Below, one piece after another: positions 36,470-50,317 of a stretch of DNA of 64,000 bases (positions are counted from its first letter, which is position 1; every line of letters begins with the position of its first letter). A model generated the notes under the pieces. That model saw only the letters and a list, made by a program, of their open reading frames with translations, had not been told where the DNA came from and searched no databases. Source of the stretch: Crotophaga sulcirostris (lineage: Eukaryota > Chordata > Aves > Cuculiformes > Crotophagidae); contig VYZB01000035.1 in assembly GCA_013397455.1 (NCBI GenBank), positions 753,497 through 817,496 on the forward strand, given 5' to 3'. A program made the position numbers and the translations under genes.

Positions 36470-39400
36470 TTAACTAACTCCGAATGAATCCCACAAAACT
36501 TTTCTATAATGAAATGAAATAATGAAATCTGCAATTTATCTCGCAGAGTATCAACTATTTACATTTTTGTGAAATAAAGGGGAAATAAGTATGTAACCAC
36601 CCTTCTGGACATTGAATTAAAGAATAGAAAAGAAAACAAAAAGCACTAAACATCAGCAAGAGTAATTTATAAAATGAGAGGCACTGTGCATTGAAATTTG
36701 GGATAGGGGGAGAGCAGGAACCCAGCAACATGCCTGGGTAAAACAGGAAACCCCAAATCCAGTAAGCTGCTTTGTAATTTAAGATGCTGTGTCTGTAATG
36801 TTAGTAATGTGTAGTTTCTGAAAGCTAGGATGACACAAAACCATGTGGGAAGGAGGGAAAGCAACCTGCAGTATGGGGTTGTTTGGTTTTTAGTGAAGGA
36901 TAGTTGAGAAGTTAATTGTGTCCACACTTATTTTTATGAATGCAGGTGACCCAATCTTGTGACATCTATGGATGAAGCTCACTCTTCAGCTTCCTGTGAA
37001 GTTTGGCACAGGGTCTGCTATTGTGCACAGACCCACAGGAGACACAAATGTTATGGAGGCAGCAGGCAGCCCTTGTTTGCTTTCGTCATTCAGCTTCAGA
37101 GCTGTGATTAGGTTTCTTCACCCAAACTCATGCATGCTTTGCCCAGGAATAACCAGAGCCAGAGCATGATGCATCTTTCTGTTGGTAGATTAGCTATGTG
37201 TCTTGCAACACAATTCACTTATTTAAGTATAATTTAGAAGTTCCAAGTCATGTGCTTTAAGGAAATGAAGTCACTGCATTTACCTATCAGAGTAACCACA
37301 TTAGAGTACACTCTGTTCTTCAGTGCCACTCTAATTAGCACCAGCTATACTAGGAAAAGGATCTTGTAGATCTAGTTGAGAATCATCACAGAGCAAAACA
37401 CTAGGGACTACTTCTGCCATTAACGTCATTTGCCTCACAGTATCATCTGGAGTTTTTTTAACGCAGCTGAATTCTTAATTAACTTAAAAATGCCTTTGGC
37501 ATCTGTTTCCCAGATATTTAAAAACAGCAGAGAGAAAAATCTTCATTGTTTTGCATAGTACGCTGTCAAAATATCAATTCGAAAGAGCAGGGCCATTTAA
37601 TGAATTACCACCTTGCTTGGCGACAGCAAAGAGATAATTGTTAATTATAAGCATCATAAGCATTCTATACAACATTTTTGTTTGAAATAATGCTCCCAAA
37701 TATCTATTGGAAATCTAGTAACTTCTCCAGATATAATGGAATGAGTTTGCTCCCGGATATTCATGCTATTCCATTCAGGTTGGAGGTCACAATTTAAAAT
37801 GAATGTATTGTGGCTTTTCCCATTATACATCAGAACTAGGAAACTCCACAGCAATAGTAAATATGTTCAGAAATGCCAGAAGCACCTGTATCAGAGCCTG
37901 CCTATTTAGTTTCCAGAGTCAGAAGAACACTCCCAAGGTAGACAGAGGTTCAGTTAGGACAGCTTGTCTTGCAGCAGCCTTCATTTGAAAGACTGCTATT
38001 AAGCAGAGCACTCTGAAAAAACTTGACTTAAAGTCATGGAAATCAAAGAAAGTCTTTTTTCCCTCTCCAAGAGAATTCTTGTTGGACTACAGGAGCCAAA
38101 TGATGCAACCTGTGAACAGCTCCCTCACCACAGGTGACCAAAACCTACAGACTGAACCACTAGAGCATGGTAAGGAACCACAGTTTCTATTTTCTGAAGA
38201 AACTCAGAAACACTTTGTCCACTAATGCTTTTTAAACTTGAAAATTGACAAGTGATTTTTCTGCAATTACTAAATTTCCCAGCCCCAGCAATAAGTCCAA
38301 CATATCCAGGTTTCCAAAGACTGATGTTGGTGTGATATGGCTATAAAGCAGAATGTATGACTCAACTGTGTGCATTGCTCAGCTCCACCAAACAGGAAAT
38401 TTAAACCTCTGATTTGGTTGCATGCAATGAAAAAATAAGGTTTTAACTTTTCTTTCACTGAACAAGGGTAAAGTCAGCTTTTATTAGCAGTGCAATCGTA
38501 GCCTTTGTATTTTACCAGATTGCAAGTATTTTCTATCAGTATTTAAGAACGTTCTTGCCTTTCTAACTGCTGCAAACTGATAGCATAGCAGAATGCAAAA
38601 ATAATGCTTTTTGCCATCTCCAGCTAGCTAAGGTACTCTTTCTAATTCTGGTGGAATATTACATGAATGAAACTGTACTTATCTTTGTCACTTTGCATCA
38701 GGGCCTGAGTAATACATTGGATGGGGAAGGATATCCTAAGTAACGTTTGCCCCAGTGTTCTTGGCACCATTTCGTGCAACCTCTTTAATAAATTTGTCAA
38801 GCTCTATCTTACAACAGCTTAGCTGGGTAGGAAGCCTGTCAGCCCTCTGGGAACCCCAGCTAGTACTGGCTGTTAAAGCATAGCCAGAAACACATCATTC
38901 CTGTCCGCTGATGTTGATCTCAGCTTCCCTCAAGAGCACATATAAATCTACTTGCATATGACTGATTTTTCATGCCAACAGATCCAGTACTTGCAGCACA
39001 GGTAAGGCTACCCAACACATTCCTGAGTGCTTTAGGCTGAAAACCTTCTGTCTGAGGTGCTGGTGGTTGTTCTGCTGCTACTGAAAAGAATCAACATGAG
39101 GAAAATGAAGTCGTAACTCCCAGTCTGAGCTGGAGTCTTTTTCCCCAGGCTCATTTGGCTTCACAAACATCCCTCACACCTCTCGCTTTCCTCCCATTCA
39201 CATCACATCTTGGAGGTGAGACAACCCCCTCCAGGAGCACCTCATATTAAAGTTAGGGTTTAAACAGTTTAAAGAAAAGAAAAAGTAGGGCTCAGACCTG
39301 GACTTTGATTTTGATTTAATGTCCAGTGTGATCTCATCCAAAGAGCAAAAATTAACTGCCTCTCATATGTGTTCTCAAAAATTATTTTATGTATCTATCA

Positions 39401-39729
39401 AATGCACTGTGTTGATCTGAACCTACACCAAGCCAAACACATTCCACTACTGAAGCAGCATCAAATCCAAGAGCGAAAAATCCCAGAGCCTTACAAGAAA
39501 ACTTCCTACTGACTTCGGTCTGTGCTGGCCTGAGCCCTTATTTGGCAATTTTCCTCAGTGATGAAAAAGGAAAAAACAGCATGCATCTTCTCCTGGGAGA
39601 CAGAAAGCATCTTGTCTCCCTCTCATTCAAGCTTTCAAACAATAATTCTCCTTTATAAATGTGTATTGTTTCTGGCAATAATTATGGATGTAAAGCCAGA
39701 TAAGTTTGGTGTAAATTTGCATCACTCTG

Positions 39730-39837
39730 TGAAGTCATTGGAGCTGTGCCAGTATATACCAGCTGAAGGCATGGCGCATAATGTGATGTCCCTGGAGCTG
39801 TGCCAATATATACCAGTTGAAGGCATGGCCCATAATT
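39730..39837 (+). repeat. 54-base tandem duplication in an old repeat
   Basis: Two 54-base copies (39730-39783 and 39784-39837) share GGAGCTGTGCC, TATATACCAG, TGAAGGCATGGC and CATAA. The unit resembles the 'ggagttacgccaatttacaccagctgaggatctggccc' part of an old amniote repeat, so a fossil repeat appears to have been duplicated locally. The period is a multiple of three, which keeps a chance reading frame open across both copies. Confidence 0.75.
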
Positions 39838-42800
39838 CCATACAACAACATCTTCACGCTGTGCTCCTTTATCAACAGCCGCTACATATTCTAAAAAAAG
39901 AAAGCAGAGTTCTGTCTTTCAAGGTCTGTGGAGCATGGGCTGTTTTCTCAATACAACTACTTTACAGGCTCTTTGAGAAACACACCACATGTGATTAAGG
40001 TTTCTGGACCCCTTCCCAGTGCAAATAATAAATAATAATTGCATTTGATCTATGCAGTATTTCTGCATGGCAAAGGTAGTTTGGACCTAGTGATCTGGCA
40101 TCCTTCTAAACTCTAAAAGATGCAGTGACATCAAGCTGCTCTTTTCTGTTCCTCATACACAGTCATTTGGTACACAGGAGGCTATGATCTTTTTACTGTA
40201 TACAAAAGGCACCTGCAACTCCTACCTACATCTGAGGCAAATTAGAAGACAAGTGCTCAGGCATAGAGGATATTTATATTTATTCAGTGATTAGTATCTT
40301 TGCATGTGTAAATGTTTTATGAATATCACAGTATATGTGGTCATAGATGATTGAAGTAATGTTATTAATAATATTTGCAATCTGCAGTCACTGTGTTCTG
40401 GCATGTAGTCTAATACAGGATACGAACTTCACTCTGAGGTGTTTACAACTTAATGTTGATACAGGTAGTAAAACTTTTTTTTTCTTTGCGTCATTTAATT
40501 TATTCTAGACTCAAGCTACATAGCTAAAGCTTGTAACTGCCACCCCCATACTAATACTTGAGCTAGACCACCTAAAAGCTCTTCTATTTTACAAGTATAA
40601 ATGAGGACAATTGCTAAGGACCAGTATTTTTCAGCAGACAATAAAACCTTTGTTCAGCTGATACGTGCTTGGGTTTTTTTGTTCCTCTGAATGAGTGGTA
40701 GCAAAAGTATAGCCTTCCCATTTTGTCTTGGAGCCTGGGATCATAAGACTGTTGAGTGCAGTTTCTTGCCTTATCTAAACCTCTCAGTGATGGTCGCTCG
40801 GGAACAGACAGGCAATGCCACAGACGTTCCCAGACAGGAAAAAGTGGCCCCAGAGGAAAAGATTGAGCAGGTCTTTGCTTAAATGGATCTGACAGCTTTG
40901 CTTAAAGAAAGATGTTTGTCCCTGTTTATGGACATGTTCTTTTCCCCCACTTTTGATTCCCAGGACCAGTGTTACTTTTTACTCTGTGCCTGACTGTCTG
41001 GATAGGGAGCCTGAGGGTCGTGTGTCCCTCAGGCAGTGGGGATGGGTGAGAAACAAATCCACCAAGCCTGCTATTCACAAAGGGCTTGAGTCTTTTCCAT
41101 AACATTTCCATTATCCTATTTAAAGTTTAATACCCTGATGATGGGAGTCTTTCCATTTATTTCTCTGGAAGTAGGGTCAGTGGCTGCCCTAACCTGCACA
41201 TGCGTATGTATTTTCACATGAACTCTCCTCAGGCTGGAAGAAAAAAAATGTGAAAAAACATTTCCCTGGTATTTAAGTTACAAAATGGAAATTGATTGTT
41301 AATAAGCTTCTTGTCCTGATTCACAAGTTTGTTTTTCAAGTTGTGTTTTATATTCTTTTATCTGTCAGATATGATAGTGACTATATTATTTTCAAAACTA
41401 AAATATTCTATGGACTTCTTTTTCTGTCGGTGTTTGCATTTTGAGTGTCTAGAAGAAGTAAAGGAATCTTCAGCCAGAGTTTAATTTTAGAGAGGATATA
41501 TGGTATCTTGCTTGAAGATTTTCTTAATCAGTGAGATTTGTCCTGACTTTCAACTCCAGATAAGAACATAGTCTATTTTATCACAAGGTTTTACTATGTG
41601 GGGGTTTTAGTGCCAACCAAAAATGGCTCCCAGTATCTTAGTTATTAAAGTCACATTTGCTGGTGATTATAGCTATTTCCTGCACAAAATGAAGTTTCCA
41701 CAAATACTTAATAAGTCAAGAGAAGTCACATAAATGGCATGCCTCTGGAAATATGAAATAAATTAATATTTTTCTGAGACTTGAGTATCTCTATGCTCTG
41801 GGTTAACTGTGTGCAGGAGCTTATGTTTATTCCTGATAAAGTCTAAAACATCCTGGGTCTAATTAAGCTTCCCTAAATACATTATTCCCTGTCTTCCAAG
41901 ACACTAAAAAAAAATACAGTTTTCAAAGCTGGAACTAAACACTGTTCCCTGTCCTTTCCCAGCTACAATGCCTGACGGGAGACCATATTTCTCAGAGAGA
42001 TCCCTTATTCCCATTTTCCCTTGTTATCATACAAATCTTAGCAGGACAGCAATATAACCCCCCCTCTGGCTGGATTCCAGGGAAACAACAAGGATCAGAG
42101 GGCTAAACGGGAAGCAAGGGATGATCCCAGTACTAATGAAGATAGAGATAGGACATGAGGGCCCTGAAAGACAGGGGCTTATGTGAGTTAACACAATGAG
42201 CAGAAGGAGCTAGTCAGCCACCTCACATAGTGGAGTGTGTTTAGTTGTTAAGCAGCACCTCTGTCTTTGCTCTTTCCTCTTTGGAGTGGAGGAGTCGACC
42301 ACTTTCCATCACTAGATAGGTTTAGAAATTAGCCTTCTGCTATGATCATAGTATATGAACTTTAACCGCACTTCAAAAACTCAGAGATTTTCATAATATC
42401 TGCAGTTATTTCATTCAGTGTTTTTGCTGATATTTTGCAATAAACTTTTATATAACATATATATCACGTGCAACTTATTTTTTTCCTAAATGCTTATCTA
42501 GCAGATACATTTTTAATACTATGGATGTAAATCAGAGAAATATGGTTATTGTAAAATTACTAATATTGACTTCAGTGCACATATTGTAGGAATTGAAGGC
42601 GCACTAGGCTGGTCAGAGATGAAAAGAACTTTAAAAAATGACAAAGCAAAACAAAAAAAAAGTTATTTGAATTCTTTTTCTTCTCTTTCCCACAATCTTG
42701 TATTTCTGAAATAAGTGCCTGCAGAGCTGGATCCAAACCTCTTTGAAGCTGAAGGGAAACGTGCTGTGGAGCTTTTGTCTCTACATGCTTCCTGTGCCAC

Positions 42801-45800
42801 AGGTTTAGAAGCCCACCACAGCTGCTCACTGTAGAGTGGCTACACTTGGTGGTTGCAAGAGATAGATTAACAGAGTGATTTGGATCCTGATAGTCCTGTG
42901 ACTTTTATGTTAAATTTATTTCATCAGGGTAAAAAAAGGTGTCTTTTCCTTGTGTTCAGTGAATGTAAGTGAAGTCCAACGTAAGAAGAGTATTTTGGAA
43001 TAGACATAATGATTATCAATGAAGAAGCAAAGTCAAATAGACCACAACAGACTTACAGTTCACAAAACAAATGAGAGAGACTTGAAGGAAAGCTTGAAGC
43101 CCACAGTCATAAAAATAAAAGCATATTCCTTGATGCAGACAGAGATAATTATTTGTCTGCAGATTTTCACTGGAAGGAACCACAAACTTGTGAACATGGA
43201 CAGAGAATGATCTATTTATTTACTAGTGGCCACACCTCACCAAATAACGGCAGAATTTTAATTGCACTGAGAGATATCCTAAGGTTGTAATTAATTTTTA
43301 ACTCTGGCAAACTGTCATGATGTTGATCAAAGGTAGGAACTTAAGGACTTTGCCTACTGTAGCTTGCAAACAGGCATTCACCACATAATTCTCTTTAGTA
43401 GATTTGGCCAAATGAGTTTGGGCAGCTGCAAATTAGAGTTTTGCTGGTTTGTTCTCCTTAATGAAAATCTCATTAAAAATCCCAGAGATTCAAATGATTT
43501 GCAAAAGGCAACATAGTCAAGACTCTCAGTGTCCACCTGACTTGTTTTTCATGGATAAAAATTCTTTCTTTTTGATCCAACCAAGCTGTCAGCAAACGCT
43601 TCTGTACGCAGTTGAGTTTGGCAATTACTTCCAAGAGGACATCTAAGCTGTGCATTGTCATGACGTAATGTGACATGCTTGCCTTGCAAATCAATGCAAG
43701 GAGTGTAAAGGTCTCAAACTACCAGTGTTCACCCTCAGTTTCAAGCATTTTCACAGCTGGTCACGTGTTCTCTACCCCACATAAAGTATCTTCACACCGT
43801 GTATATCATTGTTCATTGACTGGAGGAAGAAAACAATTCCAGATGGATTTCTGTATCTGGTTACTCTCTGTAGGGACCCTGTAGTTCATGGGTTGAGGGG
43901 GACACCTAAGTAGTACAGGCAGACCCCACTGTCCTTTGACTACATATAACACTGATGTTGAGCAAGGTATGATTGTCAATAAATATTGAAATGCTTACTT
44001 TTTTCCCTGCTATATCTTCCAGAAAAATATCTGCAAGTAGTTTATCACTGTCTCAGGTTTACTCCCAATGAAGTATAGCATGTGAGAGGCCTCCAACATT
44101 CCCAAAATCTCATGTGCAAATGTAGACATCCTCCTGTGCAACGATATGCTTAATCTCTGAAAATGGGAAGGAAGCAGCTACCTCCAGCCGCCCTCCCTTC
44201 TCCTTAGTGTTGTTCTTTGGACTACTGGGAAGGTGAGAGACCTGGAGACTTCTAAAACAGCCCATACTGTGACATTTACGCAGTTTCCCTTCTCATTTGC
44301 CAGCGGGCTCACAAACACCCCTTGAAGTTTCTGAACAGCCTTCTGCTGGATTCAGTGGGAATTGGACTGGGCCCGCAGGCACGACTCCAAGTCTATTCCC
44401 AGTGAGGTGGTGTTTCTGGCCTCTGTTAATTAGGAACTTGGAATCCCCTGCTCATTTCCAAACCTAAGCTCCAGCTAGGGTGCACAAAGTGCTTGAGCCA
44501 TGCCAAGAAGCCAGCTAGAATAATTATCTTTGCGAGAGTTAATTATGTTAAATTAGGTGCCCTGCTCCAAGGGATTCAACTGCAGAAGCAAGCACAAGAG
44601 AAGGCATCTAGCCAGTTTTGCGTGAGCCATATTGAGGACTGTGATTATACTGGTCTGTGAGAAATCTGGGGCTGGCGAGCAATCTGCGCATGATGTCATT
44701 TTTCTCAGACTTGTGAAAAGGTTGCAAGGGTCTGCTGCAACCCTCCCAGGAAGGCTTGGTCTTGTTTCTCCTGGATTTGGAGTGTATGGCTGCCTGGGCA
44801 CACAACTCATTAGGGAGATATGTATAAGGCAAACAAACCCCACTCCAAGAGCTTGTTTATCTCATGGCACAAAATGCCGCATGCCCGCAGATCAAAGCTG
44901 GTGGGAACAGATGCTGTTAGCAGAGCAGCAGCTGCACTCAGATCCTGTCCACACCCTTCCTGTTTGCAGTGGCCTGCCCGGGGGCTAATATGTTCCCAAC
45001 AGGGCGATGATTGCCCCTCCTTCCCACCCTTGCTGCCATTCTCCAGGCAGGGTGTACCGGCCTCACTCGCCTCACTGTCTGTCTTCAAGTTCTCATTGTT
45101 TCTTTGGAAGGTGCAGATAGTGGGCTAGACTGGTGCTCTGATAAGGGTCTGGAAATTGTTCTTGTGTGTTGTACAGAAAGCTGCTTGAAAGAAGGAACTC
45201 TACCCAAAATAACAAAAGTGACCTCAGGGGTCATTATTTTCATTTAAGCAAGGAGTTTGCACTCATCCACATTAGGAAAGAAAAAGGTCAGACTCTGCTA
45301 CTGTACTGGAGTAAGGTGGCATTAAGTGCCCTGGAGACCAGATTCCACCTGTGTAATCAAGGAAATTTATATTTCCCCACTGTCCTGTAATTCCACTTGT
45401 TGTCCAAGTCATTTACGTCAAGTTTGGCTTAACACAAACTTTAATCAATAACAGTGCAGTATTTTTCACGGTACTGAAAGTTTTTTTCCAAAGTAGGCTT
45501 TAAATAAAAGTATTTTTCGAGGTAGTGAAAGATCCTGGCTGTCTAATAACCTTTGATCAGTCCATTAGTTTATGATCAATTCAATCTGTAAAACACAGTG
45601 GACTTGACTCAACTTTCACTTATGAAAATCAGGACTAATTGCAACAGGCATCAATGGGGCTAATCAGTGGAATTCACATTTTAAAGTGCCTTCTGATTGG
45701 TATCCATAGCAAAGACAGAAGTCCTTCAGGCAGCTTTAGTCTGGCATCCTCAAGTGGTAGCACAAGCATTCCTATGGGTAAAGCATTTCCCACTCCGCTT

Positions 45801-46299
45801 CCAGTGCGAAGCTTAATGAGTTTGGAAGAGTCATCATCTTCAAAAGACGATTTTAAATAAATTGCTGGCAGGTACGGTTTGTGGTTTATTTCTCTGTGGT
45901 GCTTGCAAGTTCAACAACAAAACCAACACAACTGGATATAATCTAAGCTCACTCTCTCACTCGGGTCAAATATGATGTCACATAAAAATTGAAGTAAAAG
46001 TGATAGCCAGGAGTCCTAGATTGCCCACTAGCTTAGCTTCTTGACAAGGCTTCGCTTTCTGTCTAACTGTCTTGTATAGGTAGAAAAAAAAACAGCAAAT
46101 AGATTGATGACAAAAAAGTCAGATGCATTACCTCATATCCAAGCAAATCATAGAATTCTCCAAGTGAGTGAATGGACAAAATAATTATAAAAATATGTTG
46201 GTCTGATAATTATAATATATGCTTTGTATTTTAGGATCTCCTTAAAAGAAAAGATGATCTGAGCTACTCTTTCAAAAACAGATTTTTAGATGAATTCAT
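39838..46299. other. Unique stretch with traces of old repeats
   Basis: No gene recognised. Weak old-repeat-like words occur around 45286-45360 and 45625-45690. A moderately GC-richer patch at about 44200-45130 has overlapping chance open frames on both strands. Confidence 0.45.
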
Positions 46300-46522
46300 T
46301 CACAGTTTCACAGTATCACAGTATAACCAGGTTGGAAGAGACCTCTGAGATCATCAAGTCCAACCTATAAGCCAACACTAATACCATCTCATCACCTAAA
46401 CCATGGCACTGAGTGCCTCATCCAATCTTCCCTTAAACACATCAAGGGTCGGCGACTCCACCACCTCCCTGGGCAGCGCATTCCAGTGGCCAATCACCCT
46501 TTCAGTGAAGAACTTCTTCCTT
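46300..46522 (-). mobile_element. CR1 3' end of a different subfamily (minus strand)
   Basis: On the plus strand: CACAGTTTCACAGTATCACAG, then AACCAGGTTGGAAGAGACCT, then GATCATCAAGTCCAACC, and CTCCCTGGGCAGCGCATTCC ... CAGTGAAGAACTTCTTCCT. This is the reverse complement of a CR1 3' end with the ACTGTGATACTGTGA tail type, unlike the ATTCTATGAT tails of the other copies; I associate it with CR1-J-like families of neoavian birds. Homology stops where the 26-base duplication begins. Confidence 0.92.
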
Positions 46523-46562
46523 CAGAGTAACAGCATAACTTCTTCCTTCAGAGTAACAGCAG
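46511..46562. repeat. 26-base tandem duplication at CR1 end
   Basis: AACTTCTTCCTTCAGAGTAA plus CAGCAT/CAGCAG appears twice back to back (46511-46536 and 46537-46562), differing only in the last base. The first ten or so bases are still CR1, so the duplication spans the internal truncation junction of that insertion. Confidence 0.9.
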
Positions 46563-49500
46563 AAAGTGGTAGACACTTGTTCGCCATAGAACTATGTTGG
46601 ACCGTGGAGCACCTGTTCAGTAAGACATCAAGACAGGATGGTGGACCATATAGAGAGGTTTTACTGTTCCTAATGTCCCCAACATCTTTGCATGATACTT
46701 TTCACAATTCAACTTCTATCTTTACATACCGCCATAAAATGCTGTAGGTGATGGCTTTTAATGGGAGTGCCAGGTACGCTGGCATCCATGGCTGTATCTA
46801 TGATAATAAAACATGTTGAGATTTGGAAACATGCACTCAGTCATGAACATTTTTAACTTTCTGAAAGGTCTCTGTCACAGTTTAACCATGCCAATTAGGA
46901 ATTATCCCAAGGAGTTCCTGGTCACAGGTCATACGTGGCCTGTTCCCAATAGGTAGCCTACCTGTGGCCACCCTGCTTCTGAAGTTAGGAGAGTTTAATA
47001 GTTAGGGACATGGTTGGACTGCGCCTCCAGCTTTGGGACCAGAGAACGGGCTTTAGCACTGTTTAAGTTACTGATACAGATGTAGCTAATGGCTTAAACC
47101 CCCTCCCCACTCCCCCCACCCTCGTGTTTTCATGATTAACCTTTCCTTGAAACAATACTGCAGAAGAGAACTCCCTGCCTACAAGTCATAGAACAGGCTC
47201 TCTGTTTCCTGGGTGTTTTCTCTCTATTCATTTGTTATTGTCCCTGACAGCTTATTTGTTTTCCCATTTGTACTTGTCCAGCTGCTGGCTTGTGCAAGTC
47301 AAACTGTCCTTTCCTATTTCCCCTGACTCTGGTGTTTCCTCTCTCATCATCATTTTACTTTGTGGCATTTGCAGAAGCAGCTTTCCTTTCTCATAATCAC
47401 AGCCAGTATGTGCCAATTGCAGCTGCCATGGTCTAGAAGTAAACTGCTACAAACAGGCTTTTCTCTCAGGTAAAGAAGAAAAGGCCAAGACACTTTGTGT
47501 TTCATAGTGATCAAAATAGGGGAAAATTATTTATAGTGGTAAATTGGCAAGGGATGTTGAACAAGAAAAGCAATTCTTTGTAAATCTTTAGAGCTGGCAG
47601 GACCATCTGGGTTATGCTGGCTTTCTGCGCAGCACTGGCCACAGGATCTCAGCCGTATCTTAGAACTGAGTTCCTACTTTAAAAGGTAAATTGATTCCCA
47701 CAGTTTTGGAATACATTAGACTGTAAAAGGTATGGCTTCTGATCTCTGCTGTAAGGTTTCTTCTGGGATTTGTTTTTTTCTCCAAAAGTCTCTGTAAGGC
47801 TGGTCTCTGTCCTGCCTTGCACAGTTTGCTCCCCTGCACAGCACTACAGCCTCAGTAGGATAGTGCAAAATACCCCCATGTGCACACAACAGGCTGCCAG
47901 GATCAATGCTCAGCTTCAAATACCTTGAATCTCTTCCCACTGCAGAACAATTCCCCAGGTTTCTTTTCTCTGAGTGGCCAGAGTAAGAGGATCATCAGAT
48001 GCAATGGGGCAGCTGCTACAATGTGCTTACCTCATTTTGCTCAAAGGAGAAGCCCCACGCAAGAAAAACTGCCTCTTTTATCTGGAGGAAGACAACAGCT
48101 TTGCAGCCCTAACCATGGTTGTGACAACTGGAATTGGACAGTATTTCCAACACAGTTCTACATTTTTTGTTTTCTATTAGCTGACCATAGATAGCTTTCT
48201 GATCATGGCACACGTTGTTGAAGTGGCGGAGGGGTGTAACTCTGACTTTCAGTTTACATTCAGGAGGCCAAGCACCCAGTTTGTAGGTGTGTGTGTCTTT
48301 TTCTTGGATCTAGCTCCAAACAACTCTAGTAACTGCGAAATACAGTTCGGGAAGCTAAAAGCCACGGAATGAAAACAGCAACACAGATACTAATGAAATT
48401 GATGTATTTTGAAAGCCATCCCCTCAGCTAGCCTAGGTAAATAAGCCAACAATAAAGAATTTGTATATTTACAATACAGTATGATCAAGCAACACCAAGA
48501 CATTTTGGAAGACAAGCGACCATTAAGTGCATGGCTCTATGTGCATGCACATGTAACAAGTACAGGCACATGGACACACACACTGCAGAAGGCATGAGGT
48601 GCCAGAAAGCTGCAAAGTCTGGTTGCAGAGAAGTGACATTTTGGTGTGCTTTCTAGTTAACAAAATTAAAAAAAAAAGGTTTCTCAAATACCATTCAGGA
48701 TCCCAGAGTAAGTCAAGAGCCATTATATATATGTATATTATATATATTATATATAATATATATTATATATATATTATATTATATATATGTAGCTCTGTGT
48801 TTCATTTTCGAAAAGGCTGTTCCTGGCAGAATGGCAGAGTATAGCATGGTGTACAAGAGCACCACATCTTATGTTCTTTAACAGTGAATGACAGTGTTAC
48901 TGAAGAGCTACCAACATACAAAACTGAAGAATTGAAGCTTCACCTTGGTTTGATGGCTATGCTGGGACTAATCTCTCTTAGATTTCCTAAGGAGCACTGC
49001 TAGTTACTAAGTAGATTTCACTTAGGTTCAGCATCCAAAAAATGAAAAGTTTGATACAGAAAGCATCTGTTTGTGCCAAGAATTGCTGTCATAGGAACTG
49101 GTATTGAGTCACTCCAAGACTGAACTGATATTTGAAGAAATCTCTGTGCTGCTGCTACAGGAGGAAATAGCAAGGAATATGAGCTACAAGGCTCTCCCCA
49201 GAAGGAGAGAGCAGGACACTCCCAGAACTTGCCTTCTGCTTATCTGGAGCCTTGACCCCAGCCTGCACCATTTGATCTGCATGCCTACCACTGCTGGAGA
49301 CATATCTCTCACAGCAGGAATTTGCCTGTGCCTCATGCACCCATCTTACAGTCCACTTACAAAGTGGATTATGGGACTAACACTTCAACACTCACAAGTG
49401 GGAAACCTGAGAGCAGGTCATGGTCTCCATCACAGGCGAGGTGTAACAGAGTCAAGTGGGAGGTCAAGCAGAACTAACTGGGTGAGGTACAGCATATTTC

Positions 49501-50317
49501 ATGATTCTTCCCGGCCACAGAGAAGCCAAGTGTTGTCAGCCTAAAGGATCACCGAAATCATGTTTAGTAGCTTAATAATTAATTCTGTAATCATGTAATT
49601 GAATATAAGCATTTTTATCTATCTTCTATTCTTCAAAATTTGTTCTTTAAAATGTAATTTTAGACAAGTAATGGAATACAATTTGATGCCAATTCATCTT
49701 TTTTTTATCACCTGGATTGCAGGATAACATAGGTATCTTATGGCACTGACAACCAGTTGTTTTCTGTATTTCCAAGATGCAGTGTTGCTTTGTGATGCAA
49801 TGTCAGAGATGACAACACACACAGACTGCATGTTTATGTTGCACCATAAATTACAGAAATGGCACCTCATAGCAGACGAGAATAGAGTCACATGCTCTGA
49901 TGAAGAAAATATAGTTTCTTTTGCAGTTTGTTACCATTCTCTCAGGAAAAGTTATAGCTTTTACGGGAATCTGTGGCTCCTTTGAGTATAATTCTTCTAG
50001 TATTCAGGTTTAGATTTAATGTTATCATTTGTAGGCTTTGTTATCTAGGTACTCCGTATTCTCTGAACCACCAACTCACTTTTTATCAAATATACTTACC
50101 CTTCCTTTTACATATTCTCCAGTGAAGGACAGCACACTTTCATGCTAAGAAAAGTGTTCCTGAGGCCTGTAGACTGCTCATCCGAAGTGATTTTTTCAGA
50201 TCATACCTTAGAATCAAAAACAGAATAAAGGAAAAGAAATTACCATGAGAATCAGTCTCCTAAGGTGCTAGGTGGCCAACTCAAGATCTAGTTTGAACCT
50301 TCAAATGGCAACCTAGA
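46563..50317. other. Unique non-coding stretch
   Basis: No gene recognised. The segment from 46873 begins TGTCACAGTTTAACC, loosely like an avian LTR start, but no end, TSD or body could be found. Contains the AT microsatellite at 48723-48790. Confidence 0.45.
48723..48790. repeat. (TA)n / TATAT microsatellite
   Basis: Nearly 70 bases of alternating A and T with occasional TT/AA shifts; self-complementary and able to form cruciforms. Likely polymorphic. Confidence 0.9.

Larger units (their letters stand above)
31676..39480. other. Long unique AT-rich stretch
   Basis: Nearly 8 kb without identified gene or young repeat. Contains a T19 run, a perfect 15-base tandem duplication, a TATAAAAG word at about 32038 that may be chance, and a candidate conserved non-coding segment at 37430-37670. 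Confidence 0.5.

Noticed and set aside
46873..47150. TGTCACAGTTTAACC start resembling an avian LTR
   Set aside because: No matching LTR end, no target duplication and no internal viral sequence could be found.
49104..49544. 146-codon open frame
   Set aside because: Length is at the tail of what 64 kb gives by chance; the peptide has no domain, and an opposite-strand frame overlaps it.
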